Shown here: positions 58,070 through 64,000 of the stretch, one piece after another
Position numbering within the stretch: position 1 is the stretch's first letter
How the letters are laid out: every line of letters begins with the position of its first letter
NCBI GenBank assembly: GCA_001657385.1
Contig: LYSZ01000013.1
Coordinates: forward strand, 97,451-161,450
From: Parvularcula sp. BBD 1991-13
GTDB taxonomy: Bacteria > Pseudomonadota > Alphaproteobacteria > Caulobacterales > Parvularculaceae
Direction of reading: 5' to 3'
DNA length: 64,000 nt
Notes under the pieces: generated by a model
The model's input: the letters and a program-made list of their open reading frames with translations, nothing else
What the model was told of the DNA's origin: nothing
Databases searched by the model: none
Position numbers and translations under genes: made by a program

Positions 58070-58798
58070 ATGAGCCGAAAGGGCGCCGGCGCGGACGCGG
58101 GCGGCAGCATGCGTCGACACAGCGCGGATCGACACAGCGCGAATCGAAGCAGCGCGGATCGAAACGCGGCGCGGCACGACATCGGGCTTCGCATGGCCGG
58201 CGCCGGGTGCGACCGGGCGGGCGCGCCGATCGTGCGCGGCGTTGATCTGACGCTTGAGCCGGGCGGCGCGGCGCAGCTCTTCGGGCCCAACGGTTCCGGC
58301 AAGTCCAGCCTGCTGGCCATGCTGGGCGGTCATATCGCCCCGGCCGAGGGCGCCGTTGTCTGGCGGCGCGGCGCGCTCGAATGCGGACCGGCCCCGTTTG
58401 TCCGGAGCGTCTTTTTCCTCGGCCACGAGGCGAGCGTCAAACCGGCCCTGACGGCGGAAGAAAACCTTCTTTTCTGGGCGTCCCTCTACGGCGTCGCCGG
58501 AGCCGAGGCGCGCCGGGCCGTGGCCGTGGCGCTGGAGCGGCTGGGGCTCGGACGGCTGAAGGGGATGCGGGCGGGGAGATTGTCGGCCGGACAGCGCCGC
58601 CGCATCGATCTCGGCCGGGCGCTCCTGGCGCGCCGCCCGGTCTGGCTCCTTGACGAGCCGGTGGCCGCGCTGGACGCCGACGGCGACCGCATCGTCAGCG
58701 CGATGATCGCCGACCATCTCGGCGCGGGAGGGCTGGCGGTGATCGCAACCCACGATCGGCTCGACATCGCTTCGTCCATGCTGGAACTCGCCCTGTGA
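58070..58798 (+). CDS. ccmA: Heme exporter ATP-binding protein CcmA
   Basis: A 242-residue ABC ATPase. Walker A is GPNGSGKSS, signature LSAGQRRRIDLGRALLARRP, Walker B VWLLDEPVAALD, and the H-loop histidine lies in IATHDR. With CcmB, CcmC and CcmD it releases heme-loaded CcmE at the periplasmic face. The family domain starts near residue 37; the preceding region carries RHSAD-type five-residue repeats and is unlike other CcmA. The true start could be ATG 58109 or 58193. It lies divergent from ccmE, and the ccmB start overlaps its stop by 4 bp. Confidence 0.92.
   Translation: MSRKGAGADAGGSMRRHSADRHSANRSSADRNAARHDIGLRMAGAGCDRAGAPIVRGVDLTLEPGGAAQLFGPNGSGKSSLLAMLGGHIAPAEGAVVWRRGALECGPAPFVRSVFFLGHEASVKPALTAEENLLFWASLYGVAGAEARRAVAVALERLGLGRLKGMRAGRLSAGQRRRIDLGRALLARRPVWLLDEPVAALDADGDRIVSAMIADHLGAGGLAVIATHDRLDIASSMLELAL
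58115..58159 (+). repeat. 15-bp in-frame tandem repeat in the ccmA 5' end
   Basis: Three copies of CGACACAGCGCGGAT-type units (58115, 58130, 58145) differ at one to three bases; a fourth degenerate one follows to about 58174. They encode RHSAD-RHSAN-RSSAD ahead of the ATPase domain. Confidence 0.9.
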
Positions 58799-59523
58799 AC
58801 GGTCCTTCGACTAACCTTGCGGGCCCTGCGTCCAGCCGCCCTTCCAATCGTCCATGGACCATGGCCGCCGCCGTTTTCGCGCGGGATGTGAAGCTTGCTT
58901 TCCGCTCCGGCGGCGGGTGGTTTCATGCGCTTTTCTTCTTTGCGGTGTTCGCCGCGCTGTCGGCGATCGCCATCGGGCCGGAGCGGGCCGCGCTCGCCGC
59001 CGCCGGGCCGGCGGTGGCGTGGCTGGCGCTCGCCTTCTCCCTGCAATTCGCGGCGACGGGCGCGTTCGACCAGGATCTCGCCGACGGCGCGTTGCGGGCG
59101 CTGGCGGCGGAGCAGCCGAGCCTGCTGCCCTATTGGGGGGCCAAGGCGGGGGTGTTGCTGGTCCTGTCCGCCGCGCCGATGATCGCCGCCGCGCCGGTGG
59201 TGCTGGTCATGTTCGGCGCCGGGCCGCAGGCGGGGTTCGCCGTCGCCCTGTTGATGCTGATCGGCGCGCCGGCGCTTGCCTTCATCGCCCTTTTGACGGC
59301 GGCCCTGGCGGCGGGCCTGCGCGCCGGAGGGCTCCTCGCCAGCGTTATCGCCGCGCCTTTCGCCGCGCCGGTTCTTGTTTTCGGGGTCAGCGCGGCCAAG
59401 ATCACCATCGAGACCGGCGCTGCGTGGCCGCCCGAAAGCTTGATTCTGGCGGCGCTTAGCTTGTTTATGGCGGCGACGACGCCCGCTTTTGCGGTGGCCG
59501 CGCTGCGGATCAGTCTCGAATAG
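58795..59523 (+). CDS. ccmB: Heme exporter membrane protein CcmB
   Basis: A 242-residue protein starting at GTG 58795, overlapping ccmA by 4 bp (GTGA). It has six hydrophobic segments from about residue 45. The family pattern AVFARDVKLAFRSGGGWFHALFFFAVFAAL occurs at the N-terminus, and AFDQDLADGALRALAAEQPSLLPYWGAK follows helix 2. CcmB is the permease-like partner of CcmA. An initial hydrophilic ~22 residues precedes the conserved part, so a later start is possible. Encoded within ccmABCD. Confidence 0.95.
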   Translation: MNGPSTNLAGPASSRPSNRPWTMAAAVFARDVKLAFRSGGGWFHALFFFAVFAALSAIAIGPERAALAAAGPAVAWLALAFSLQFAATGAFDQDLADGALRALAAEQPSLLPYWGAKAGVLLVLSAAPMIAAAPVVLVMFGAGPQAGFAVALLMLIGAPALAFIALLTAALAAGLRAGGLLASVIAAPFAAPVLVFGVSAAKITIETGAAWPPESLILAALSLFMAATTPAFAVAALRISLE

Positions 59524-59562
59524 CCTTGCCGTTGTCTCAACGGGTTGCAGGAGAGCAAAAAG

Positions 59563-60318
59563 ATGTTCAGCCGTTTTTCAAATCCCGCGCGCTTCGAGGC
59601 GCTGGCGCGCCGCGCCGGGCCGGTCGCGTTCTGGACATTCGTCCTCTGCGCGGCGTTCGGGCTGGCGGCGGGGCTGTTTTATTCCCCCGAGGATTACCAG
59701 CAGGGCGACAGCGTGCGCATCATGTATGTGCACGTGCCGGCGGCGTGGATGGCCATGGGCGCCTACAGCTTCATCGCGGCGATGAGCCTGATCGCTTTCG
59801 TGTGGCGCCACGGCCTCGCCGACATGATGGCGCGCTCGGCCGCCCTGCCGGGCGCGGCGTTCACGGCGCTGGCGCTGTTCACCGGGGCGGTCTGGGGCAA
59901 GCCGACCTGGGGCGCGTATTGGGTGTGGGACGCGCGGCTGACCTCGATGCTGGTTCTGCTGTTCGTCTATTTCGGCTACATGGCGGTGTGGCAGTCCGTG
60001 AGCGAGCCTCAGCGCGCCGCACGGTTCGCGCGCATTCTCGCCCTTGTCGGCTTCATCAACATACCGATCATCAAGTTTTCCGTCGACTGGTGGAACTCGC
60101 TGCACCAGCCCGCCAGCATCCTGCGCCTCGACGGGCCGACCATTCACCCCAGCATGCTGATCCCGCTGCTTGCGATGATCATCGCCTACACGGCGCTGTT
60201 CGTCTGGCTGGTGACGGCGGGAACCCGCGCCGACCTCGCCGACCAGCGGCGAGAACGAAGAACCTGGCGCGCCCCGAGCCGACCCGCCGCCGCGGCGACC
60301 CTGCGCAAGGCGCCGTGA
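59563..60318 (+). CDS. ccmC: Heme handling protein CcmC
   Basis: A 251-residue six-helix membrane protein. ATG 59563 has CAGGAGAG upstream and is preferred over TTG 59545. It carries the periplasmic tryptophan-rich motif WGAYWVWDARLTS, with flanking histidines in YVHVPAAW and SLHQPAS, which bind heme and hand it to CcmE. The tail after residue 225 is basic and Ala-rich. The stop codon shares one base with the ccmD start (TGATG). Central member of ccmABCD. Confidence 0.97.
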   Translation: MFSRFSNPARFEALARRAGPVAFWTFVLCAAFGLAAGLFYSPEDYQQGDSVRIMYVHVPAAWMAMGAYSFIAAMSLIAFVWRHGLADMMARSAALPGAAFTALALFTGAVWGKPTWGAYWVWDARLTSMLVLLFVYFGYMAVWQSVSEPQRAARFARILALVGFINIPIIKFSVDWWNSLHQPASILRLDGPTIHPSMLIPLLAMIIAYTALFVWLVTAGTRADLADQRRERRTWRAPSRPAAAATLRKAP

Positions 60319-60608
60319 TGGGCGAAGCGCTGGATTTCGGGCGTTACGCGCCGTTCGTCGCGGCCGCTTACGCGGCTTCCTTCCTGGTGCTCGGCCTTTT
60401 GATCGCCGGTCGCCTGAACAGGCTGAAAAGGGCGCTGGCGGCCGAGCGCGAGGATGACGCCGATTTTGCAGGCAGCCCAGACGGTTCTGGCAGTCCAGGC
60501 GGCCCGGACGGCGGCGAAGAGGGGCCAGGTCGGGCCGGGAGCAAGGACGACGGGGCCGAGGATGAGAAGGGCGAGGAGAAGAGGGCCGGGGACGCGACGC
60601 CCGCCTAA
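60318..60608 (+). CDS. ccmD: Heme exporter accessory protein CcmD with an acidic extension
   Basis: A 96-residue protein with the CcmD pattern: GRYAPFVAAAYAASFLVLGLLIAGRL forms one membrane helix, then a basic stretch LNRLKRALAAERE. The usual protein is about 45-65 residues; here a Gly/Asp/Glu-rich tail (from about residue 50) adds about 45 residues. CcmD stabilises the CcmABC-CcmE complex. Its start overlaps the ccmC stop by 1 bp. It converges on the DsbA-like gene, 12 bp away. Confidence 0.88.
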   Translation: MGEALDFGRYAPFVAAAYAASFLVLGLLIAGRLNRLKRALAAEREDDADFAGSPDGSGSPGGPDGGEEGPGRAGSKDDGAEDEKGEEKRAGDATPA

Positions 60609-60620
60609 GCCGTTCCGACG

Positions 60621-61427
60621 TCAGCTCGCCGCCTTCTTCGCCTCTTCGATCTTGGCGAGCACGTCGTCGGCGCGGAAGCCCTCGACGATTTCCACATAAT
60701 CGCCGTCGATTGAGGCGATGATAAAGGCCGGCGTGCCGCCGACGCCCAGTTCCCGCGCCAATTCGCGATTGGATTCGATGGCGGCGCCGATTTCCGCACG
60801 CTTGGCCGCCGTCTCCAGCCTGGCGACGTCAAGCCCCGTTTCCCCGGCGATTTCCAGGATACGCTCCCTGGTGAGAACGCCGGCGCTTTCCATCAGCGCG
60901 AAATGGAGATCGAGAAACTTGTCCTGCTCGCGGGCGGCGAGGGCCATTTCCGCGGCCAGTTCCGACTCCGGACGCAGGATCGGGAATTCGCGGAAGACAA
61001 CCTTGACGTCCTCGTCGTCCTCGGTCATCTCGCGCACGAGATTGACCGCGCGTTTGCAGAAACCGCAGTGATAATCGAAAAGTTCGACGACCGCGACTTT
61101 CGCCTTCGCCGGGTCCTTGCCGTGGATGAAGGCGGTCTTGGGATCGAGCAGACGGTCGAGGTTGCTCATGGCGGCCTGGCGCGCGTTTTCCGCCGCCGCG
61201 ACGCGCTCGCGTTCGCTGAAGGCGTTCACCGCGTCGATGATCACTTCCGGATTGTCCATGAGATAGGTTCGGACGATGGCGCGGATCTCGTCCTCCTGGG
61301 CGTCCGAAAACGCGCCGCCGCCGGAACCGCTCCCGTCCGAAGAGGCCGAGGACAGGCCGACCGCGACGGCCCCGAGGACGAAAGCGCCGGCCAGCGCCGC
61401 GCCGATTGCGAGTTTCGCATTGAGCAT
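60621..61427 (-). CDS. DsbA-family thiol-disulfide oxidoreductase, periplasmic
   Basis: A 268-residue protein; ATG 61427 is chosen because an upstream extension has no family features. The N-terminal segment (about residues 5-25) is a signal peptide or anchor, followed by a Gly/Ser-rich linker and a helical region (about 45-95). The thioredoxin-like DsbA domain (about 105-260) has the CXXC in FDYHCGFCKRAV and the cis-Pro loop VGGTPAFIIAS. It would oxidise or isomerise disulfides in envelope proteins, possibly supporting cytochrome c maturation next door. Resembles Com1/DsbA-like proteins with an N-terminal helical extension. Confidence 0.9.
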   Translation of the reverse strand: MLNAKLAIGAALAGAFVLGAVAVGLSSASSDGSGSGGGAFSDAQEDEIRAIVRTYLMDNPEVIIDAVNAFSERERVAAAENARQAAMSNLDRLLDPKTAFIHGKDPAKAKVAVVELFDYHCGFCKRAVNLVREMTEDDEDVKVVFREFPILRPESELAAEMALAAREQDKFLDLHFALMESAGVLTRERILEIAGETGLDVARLETAAKRAEIGAAIESNRELARELGVGGTPAFIIASIDGDYVEIVEGFRADDVLAKIEEAKKAAS

Positions 61428-61968
61428 GGTGTGGTTCCTGTCTTTATCTATGGGCATGCTTACACCGGCTGCGCCGCGCAAGAAAGCGCTCCGTCGCCGA
61501 ATTCCGCACCGCTTCACGCTGAATTGTAATTGTGCGGCGTTCGACGCCGGAGCGTTCCGCCCGGGAGTTTCCGCCCGGGACATGCCGATGGCGCGCGTTC
61601 CACCCTCCCGGTTTGCCTTGCCGGGGCGCCGGCGCGGCTCGCTCCCGGCGCGGCGCATGCTTGCGACGAAAAGGCGGCGTGCGCGCCATGTTCTTTCTTG
61701 TAAAAACCGGACAAACCTTCTGTATAAAAATTAATTGGTGGTGCGCGGGTGCGGCTTGCGGCTGTCGTTTTTCAAGATCGACGGCGCTTGCGGTCAACAA
61801 ATTTGATATGCGGTTTTCAATGCGGGCGTTGTGACGAACCATCATGCATGACGGATCTTTTGAAAACCGCGTTACCGGTTGCGCAGGTTGCGTCGCGGGC
61901 GCCGGCGGATGATCCGGTCCGATTTTTAACGCGCCGGACATAAATCCGTTACGAAAGAGATTTACACT

Positions 61969-61988
61969 TTATACTATTGACGGTATAA
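61969..61988. promoter_or_regulatory. Inverted repeat TTATAC-N8-GTATAA upstream of mbtH
   Basis: A 20-bp dyad with perfect 6-bp arms and an 8-bp spacer, 284 bp upstream of mbtH. It has the size of a LuxR- or TetR-type operator but matches no site I recognise. Confidence 0.4.
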
Positions 61989-62020
61989 GCGTTATCTCTC
62001 GATTATTCACAGACTACAAA

Positions 62021-62046
62021 CTTTTCAGAAAATTTTGTCTGAAAAG
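62021..62046. promoter_or_regulatory. Inverted repeat CTTTTCAGA-N8-TCTGAAAAG upstream of mbtH
   Basis: A 26-bp dyad with perfect 9-bp arms around an AT-rich spacer, about 226 bp before mbtH. The long perfect arms make chance unlikely. It could be an operator or a hairpin; there is no following T-run on either strand that would make a standard terminator. Confidence 0.5.
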
Positions 62047-62190
62047 ATCCGCCTTCATACATTCACAAGCCCGCCAGTTGAACGTCTTCGCGTTTCATAA
62101 GCCTGCTGATTATCGCCTGCGCGCGCGGATATTGATTTTACTGGTTAAAAACTTTTAAATTCAGGAGTTTACAGATATTAAGATTCATTG

Positions 62191-62243
62191 TACTGTATAT
62201 ATATCAGTAAATAACACGCCTATTTTCTCAGTACGCCTATTTT
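62191..62243. promoter_or_regulatory. Dyad and 11-bp direct repeat immediately upstream of mbtH
   Basis: TACTG-N9-CAGTA (62191-62209) surrounds a TATATA tract. It is followed by the direct repeat ACGCCTATTTT at 62216-62226 and 62233-62243 (17-bp period). The pair ends 28 bp before the mbtH ATG, so it probably overlaps promoter or operator elements. Confidence 0.45.
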
Positions 62244-62271
62244 AATTTGATTTTTCTATGGAGTTTGGCGA

Positions 62272-62493
62272 ATGTCTGAAGACGCGGATGGCCAGACCTA
62301 TGTCGTTCTGGTGAATGAAGAAGAGCAGTATTCGCTATGGCCCGCCCACAAGGCGGCGCCCGCCGGATGGAGCGCGGTTGACTGCACCGGCGACAAGGAA
62401 ACATGCATGGCCTATGTCGACGCCCATTGGACCGACATGCGCCCGAAGAGCCTTCGGGACCAGATGAGCGGGGCGCAAGGGTCCGCCGCGTAA
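62272..62493 (+). CDS. MbtH-like protein
   Basis: A 73-residue protein with the MbtH signature: NEEEQYSLWPAHKAAPAGW and the C-terminal WTDMRPKSLRDQM. MbtH-like proteins bind the adenylation domains of nonribosomal peptide synthetases and raise their solubility and activity. The gene stands directly upstream (120 bp) of an NRPS gene on the same strand, the normal arrangement, so it should serve that enzyme. Family length is about 60-80 residues. AT-rich promoter sequence precedes it. Confidence 0.96.
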   Translation: MSEDADGQTYVVLVNEEEQYSLWPAHKAAPAGWSAVDCTGDKETCMAYVDAHWTDMRPKSLRDQMSGAQGSAA

Positions 62494-62613
62494 CAAGGGT
62501 CCGCCGCTGAAGCGACCGCCAGTCGCGGCGGCCGTTCGACTCTGATTCTTTTTTGTCCGTGAGAGATGTCGCGTGCTCGGCGTGCGTCATTCGCTTTAGC
62601 TTGGGTGTTTGGG

Positions 62614-64000
62614 ATGACGTCGGGCTTTGCGCTTTCGCCTACGCAAATCGATATTCTGATCGAGCAGGAGCTGTCCCCGAACGTGCCGATGCACAATGTG
62701 GGGATGTTCTTCCCGATCCGCGGCGTTTTGCGGACCGATTATTTCCTGGACGCCGTCGCGCGCGTCATTCGCGCCAGCGACAGCCTGAGCGCGACGCTCC
62801 GCAAGGGGCGTGAAAGCGGCGATCTGCCCTTTCAGCAACCTCTTGAGCGGGACGACCTGCCGATCGAAGTCTTGTCCATGGACGGCGAAGCGGCGGCGCG
62901 GGCGTGGATGAAGGCGGATTTCGACAGGCCGTTTACGCTCTATAATGACTATCTCTTCCGTTTCGCCGTCATCCAGCTGAAAGACGGCGAGGCTTATTTC
63001 TATACAGCGTTTCATCACCTCGTCATCGACGCGGCCGGCGTCACGCTGATGCTGGGCGCCATCGCCGACGCCTATAAGGCCTTGCTGGAGGAGCGCGAGC
63101 CCGTTTGCGATTTTCCGCGCTACCGGGATTTTGTCGAGGCGGACCTGCGTTACTGGGAAAGCGACGCGTTCAAGGCGGCGGAGGCGTTCTGGCGCGACCG
63201 GTTCGCCAACTTGCCGCAGGCTTTTCCCATCCTGCCGCCGTCAAGCCGCGCGGAGGTCAGGAACGCCCGGTCGCAGCGCGTCGCCTTTTCGATACCGCGC
63301 GGGGCATTCGACGCCCTGTGCGCCCGCTTCTCCGAGACGCGCGCAACGCCCGCCCAGGTGTTTACGGGATTGCTCTACGGGTTTTTCGGGCGTCTGTTCG
63401 GTCTTTCAGACATGGCGATCGGGCTGGCGCGCCTGAACCGCAATTCGGACGTCTTTCGCCGCACGATCGGCACTTTCGCCAATCTCAGTCCGGTGCGCAT
63501 TACGAAGGGCGACACCCTCGGCGAGGCGCTGGGGTCGCTCCAGGGCGATCTCGAGGCGGTGTGGCCGCATCGTCATTATCCCGCCGGCGCGTTGAACCGC
63601 GCCCTTGGCCTGCTGAAGCGGTCGCGCGAGCAATTGTTCGACGTCAGCCTTGCTTACATCCGGGGCATGGACAGGAGCCTGCCCCTCGGGGGCGACGCCG
63701 AATTCGGCGCGCCGACCGTCCTGACCAGCGGATATGACCGCGGGGCGGTTCAGGCGTTTGTTTCGGACAGCCGGCAAGAGCCGTTGTCGGGCGAACTGAT
63801 TTGCAGCAAGCGTTACTTTTCGCCGGAGCATCTGTCGCGGCTGGGCGCGCGGTTTGAAGCGTTCGTCGCCAGTCTTGCCCGCGATCCCGATCAGCGCCTC
63901 TCCGGGATCGACCTTCTGACGGCGGAGGAACGTTCTGCGGTCGAGGCTTGGTCTTCTGGTCCTGTCGTTGCGGGGGAGGATCCGTCGGTGTGCGCCCTGA
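62614..64000 (+). CDS. Nonribosomal peptide synthetase, N-terminal condensation domain (partial)
   Basis: At least 462 residues are visible from ATG 62614; no stop occurs before the window ends. The protein opens directly with a condensation domain: LSPTQIDILIEQELSPN (C1-like), the active-site motif FHHLVIDAAG (HHxxxD with Ala for the usual final Gly), the IGTFANLSPVR (C5-like) region and a closing C-A linker (LTAEERSAVEAWSSGP). A C domain first suggests an initiating module that accepts an acyl or aryl starter from another protein, as in lipopeptides or EntF-like siderophore synthetases. The 120-bp gap after mbtH contains a T-run (62549-62556). The adenylation domain and product are beyond the window. 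Confidence 0.92.
   Translation, partial: MTSGFALSPTQIDILIEQELSPNVPMHNVGMFFPIRGVLRTDYFLDAVARVIRASDSLSATLRKGRESGDLPFQQPLERDDLPIEVLSMDGEAAARAWMKADFDRPFTLYNDYLFRFAVIQLKDGEAYFYTAFHHLVIDAAGVTLMLGAIADAYKALLEEREPVCDFPRYRDFVEADLRYWESDAFKAAEAFWRDRFANLPQAFPILPPSSRAEVRNARSQRVAFSIPRGAFDALCARFSETRATPAQVFTGLLYGFFGRLFGLSDMAIGLARLNRNSDVFRRTIGTFANLSPVRITKGDTLGEALGSLQGDLEAVWPHRHYPAGALNRALGLLKRSREQLFDVSLAYIRGMDRSLPLGGDAEFGAPTVLTSGYDRGAVQAFVSDSRQEPLSGELICSKRYFSPEHLSRLGARFEAFVASLARDPDQRLSGIDLLTAEERSAVEAWSSGPVVAGEDPSVCAL

Larger units (their letters stand above)
61428..62271. other. 844-bp intergenic region with an AT-rich right half
   Basis: No gene is supported here: short ORFs lack family resemblance or ribosome sites. 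The left half (to about 61720) has typical G+C, while 61930-62270 is strongly AT-rich and carries several dyads and direct repeats (listed separately). It separates the DsbA-like gene from the divergently read MbtH-NRPS pair and probably contains their promoters. Base composition contrast could reflect regulatory function or the border of a transferred segment. Confidence 0.7.

Noticed and set aside
61276..61734. A plus-strand 152-codon frame starting inside the DsbA-like gene
   Set aside because: It runs antisense over a real signal peptide region and has a Ser/Arg/Pro-rich shadow composition.
62191..62209. A lux box upstream of mbtH (CTG ... CAG)
   Set aside because: The arms are separated by 9 rather than 10 bases and the centre is simple TA repeat; listed only as a generic dyad.
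1..64000. CRISPR arrays, tRNA or rRNA genes, insertion sequences or prophage genes
   Set aside because: None was seen: the repeats are short minisatellites, and no transposase, integrase or phage structural protein is encoded.

Overview
The window is a G+C-rich bacterial chromosome segment, and the gene families point to an alphaproteobacterium. The flagellin is followed by flaF and flbT. DUF1217, DUF6468 and MotE-like flagellar proteins are present, as is an LPS cluster with the small alphaproteobacterial families DUF2093 and DUF4170. Several intergenic regions carry CtrA-like TTAA-N7-TTAAC sites. The overall picture resembles the Caulobacterales/Parvularculales/Hyphomonadales neighbourhood; I cannot place it more finely from sequence alone.

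Layout. (1) 1-2956: the 3' end of a probable xseA, a DUF2093 gene, an M23 peptidase, then an iron module with a Fur box, bfd and bfr, and a small Kazal-type lipoprotein overlapping bfr. (2) 2916-13782: an envelope/LPS block with an HtrB/LpxL-like acyltransferase, a frameshifted lpxK, waaA, a DUF374 acyltransferase, an MsbA-like exporter, a CX5R phosphatase, DUF4170 and pmbA, followed by a GST, a class I glutamine amidotransferase and a small membrane protein. (3) 14032-20516: ubiD, a large autotransporter with 87-residue passenger repeats, and a diguanylate cyclase. (4) 20656-56017: an almost complete flagellar regulon of about 38 genes. (5) 56027-61427: pyrimidine salvage (a yeast-type cytosine deaminase and upp), cytochrome c maturation (ccmE opposite ccmABCD) and a DsbA-like protein. 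(6) 61428-64000: an 0.84-kb AT-rich intergenic region, an MbtH-like gene and the first condensation domain of a nonribosomal peptide synthetase that runs off the window.

How the flagellar genes fit together. The export apparatus (flhA, flhB, fliR, fliQ, a FliJ-like protein) and the proximal rod (flgB, flgC, fliE) form one minus-strand operon with an embedded lytic transglycosylase. fliI is divergent from it. fliF-fliH-fliN-fliP-fliG encode the MS ring, switch and export parts. fliL-DUF6468-motE-motA-(800-aa protein)-flgF-flgG-flgA-flgH-fliL encode the stator, distal rod and L ring. flgE-flgK-flgL-flgI encode the hook, junctions and P ring. motB and a divergent fliM share a promoter region. 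Flagellin, FlaF, FlbT and a DUF1217 protein form the filament module.

Most notable points. flgB is interrupted by a single in-frame TAG with a fully conserved continuation. lpxK is split by a frameshift, and a CtpA-like phosphatase lies in the same LPS block. An unassigned 800-residue periplasmic AMIN-like/repeat protein sits inside the stator operon. FliM lacks the usual N-terminal CheY-binding segment. In-frame 12/15-bp minisatellites recur in several unrelated genes. A nonribosomal peptide cluster with a dyad-rich control region begins at the right edge. The flgB and lpxK lesions could be sequence errors; I cannot tell from the sequence.
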